Assembly: GCA_900771305.1 (NCBI GenBank)
Contig: CAAGNL010000073.1
Span: forward strand, 1-6,750
Reading direction: 5' to 3'
Source of the DNA: Kiritimatiellia bacterium
GTDB taxonomy: Bacteria > Verrucomicrobiota > Kiritimatiellia > RFP12 > UBA1067
DNA length: 6,750 nucleotides
Each line of letters starts with the position of its first letter. The first letter of the stretch is position 1. Below the pieces are notes generated by a model that did no database searches, was not told the DNA's origin, and was given only the letters and a program-made list of their open reading frames with translations. The position numbers were made by a program, and so were the translations under genes. Positions 5,998 to 6,750 of the stretch are shown here, one piece after another.

Positions 5998-6611
5998 GTG
6001 AATGAAATCAAGAGCTTGATGGTGATTTTCGGGTGTGTTCTGTCGGCTTCCGCCGTCTGTGCCGCTTCTGGGACGCGGACTGTTCGTACCTCCTCCTCGG
6101 CCACTGAAACAAGAACGGCGACTTCACGAACCTTCCGACAACGGTAGATCTGGAGAAATGGCACCACTACGTCGTGGTCCGTGAGGGCGGTCAGCTCTCC
6201 TTCTGGTGCGATGGCGTCCGAGCCTGGACCAAGACGGACTGCGAGCTGAAGGTGACGGGCCTCCTGGACCAGACGGACGGCACGGAGGTGAAGGGCGGCC
6301 GGCTGGTCCTCCAGTCCCCGGCGCTCCAGCCGGAGGTCTTCGCGGTCTACGACTTCGAGGACGAGACGATGCTCGGCCGCGAGGCGAACGGCACGGGGCG
6401 CAATCTCACGGACGTCGCCGACGTGACGCGCGTGTGGGATGCGGAACGGCAGAGCTGGGTCGCGCGCTTCTCCGGCACGAAGTCCGAGAAGCTGTCCAAG
6501 ACCATCTCGACACCCGTTCATTGCGTCGGCATCCGGAAACGGAGTTCGGGTTGTGAACGGCCTTGTGAATGGGATTGTGATACGGGTTGTCTATGCGCGA
6601 CGCACCGCTGA
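5998..6611 (+). pseudogene. Broken LamG-domain secreted protein gene
   Basis: Two readable parts lie in different frames. From the GTG at 5998, frame 1 gives a convincing export signal, MNEIKSLMVIFGCVLSASAV then CAAS, before running into nonsense and a stop at 6145. The third frame, open after a TGA at 6105-6107, encodes NKNGDFTNL, then EKWHHYVVVREGGQLSFWCDG, the hallmark strand pair of LamG/concanavalin-like domains (WHH..VVREGG.L.FW.DG). A second domain begins with VYDFEDETMLGREANGTGRNLT near 6345 and stops making sense after about 6510, where cysteine/arginine-rich residues lead to TGA at 6609. The first LamG domain lacks most of its front, and there is no start codon before the GTG at 6174. 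Intact relatives are secreted or surface proteins with tandem LamG domains that bind carbohydrates or proteins. This copy looks deleted, frameshifted and truncated. A translated product from GTG 6174 (145 codons) is possible but unlikely to be functional. Confidence 0.65.
6551..6598 (+). repeat. Degenerate 12-bp tandem repeat, four units
   Basis: Four consecutive 12-base units each begin with TTGT, at 6551, 6563, 6575 and 6587. The first three share TTGTGA and G-rich second halves; the fourth has diverged (TTGTCTATGCGC). In one frame they read as four-residue units VVNG, LVNG, IVIR, VVYA. They lie in the damaged 3' part of the LamG pseudogene. Confidence 0.5.
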
Positions 6612-6750
6612 AGCGGGTCTCAAGCTGCCTATTCGCCTACGAAATTAGGTTGGAATCATGCATTTGGAACTGTGCGAATCAATCTATTTGTTTGCCAGAA
6701 CAATAAAAGTTAAGATAATCCAAAGTCTTCATTTTTTGCCGCACGGTGGC
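6612..6750. other. AT-rich intergenic end of window, no gene seen
   Basis: No protein-like frame is present on either strand after the LamG remnant. The longest minus-strand reading with a start (ATG near 6731) is 17 codons and has no ribosome-binding tract. GCCGC-ACG-GTGGC at 6738-6750 can fold as a short hairpin cut by the window edge; its T-run precedes it on the + strand, so it is not a terminator in either direction. Confidence 0.4.
6692..6719 (+). promoter_or_regulatory. Candidate sigma-70-type promoter pointing out of the window
   Basis: TTGCCA (6692-6697) and GATAAT (6714-6719) each match the consensus at five of six positions and are separated by 16 bases. They lie in an AT-rich stretch (about 6645-6735) that contrasts with the GC-rich genes. 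Transcription would start near 6726 and serve a gene beyond base 6750. AT-rich DNA produces such matches by chance, so this is a candidate only. Confidence 0.4.

Noticed and set aside
6105..6107. TGA in the LamG frame as a recoded sense codon
   Set aside because: The phosphoribosyltransferase and permease genes both end naturally at TGA, and the surrounding frame changes point to ordinary gene decay.
5976..6521. 181-codon minus-strand open frame opposite the LamG remnant
   Set aside because: Composition is that of a shadow frame, while the + strand shows LamG signatures.
1..6750. CRISPR array, tRNA, rRNA, transposase or integrase
   Set aside because: No regularly spaced identical repeats, no cloverleaf-like sequence and no recombinase motifs were seen on either strand.

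Overview
The window is GC-rich and coding-dense, and every gene I can support lies on the + strand. It looks bacterial. The end of a bacterial alpha-2-macroglobulin-like surface protein, LamG-type secreted protein pieces and an AAA/PD-(D/E)XK ATPase suggest a member of the PVC group (Kiritimatiellota, Lentisphaerota or Verrucomicrobiota), perhaps a host-associated one. The taxonomic guess is inference from family content. There is no rRNA or other direct marker.

Layout: (1) 1-1161 holds the last 386 codons of a large alpha-2-macroglobulin family protein whose start lies outside the window. (2) 1272-3645 is a tight two-gene unit: a phosphoribosyltransferase whose stop codon overlaps the start of a CodB-type cytosine permease by 8 bases. 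Together they read as nucleobase uptake coupled to conversion to a nucleotide. No cytosine deaminase is visible. (3) 3646-4387 holds a weak open frame (3797-4345) that looks like a piece of a larger, probably secreted, protein with damaged ends. (4) 4388-5962 encodes a 524-residue two-domain protein, an N-terminal AAA-type ATPase plus a C-terminal PD-(D/E)XK nuclease-like domain. A strong extended -10 box lies so close to its start that the mRNA may be leaderless. (5) 5963-6750 holds a broken LamG-domain secreted-protein gene: a signal peptide in one frame, the LamG part in another frame behind a TGA, and a damaged 3' end containing a degenerate 12-bp tandem repeat. A plausible promoter then points out of the window.

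The left half (1-3645) is ordinary chromosomal content. The right half (3650-6650) looks like accessory DNA: one intact, independently transcribed ATPase/nuclease gene between two eroded pieces of surface-protein genes. No transposase, integrase, tRNA, CRISPR array or clear intrinsic terminator was found.
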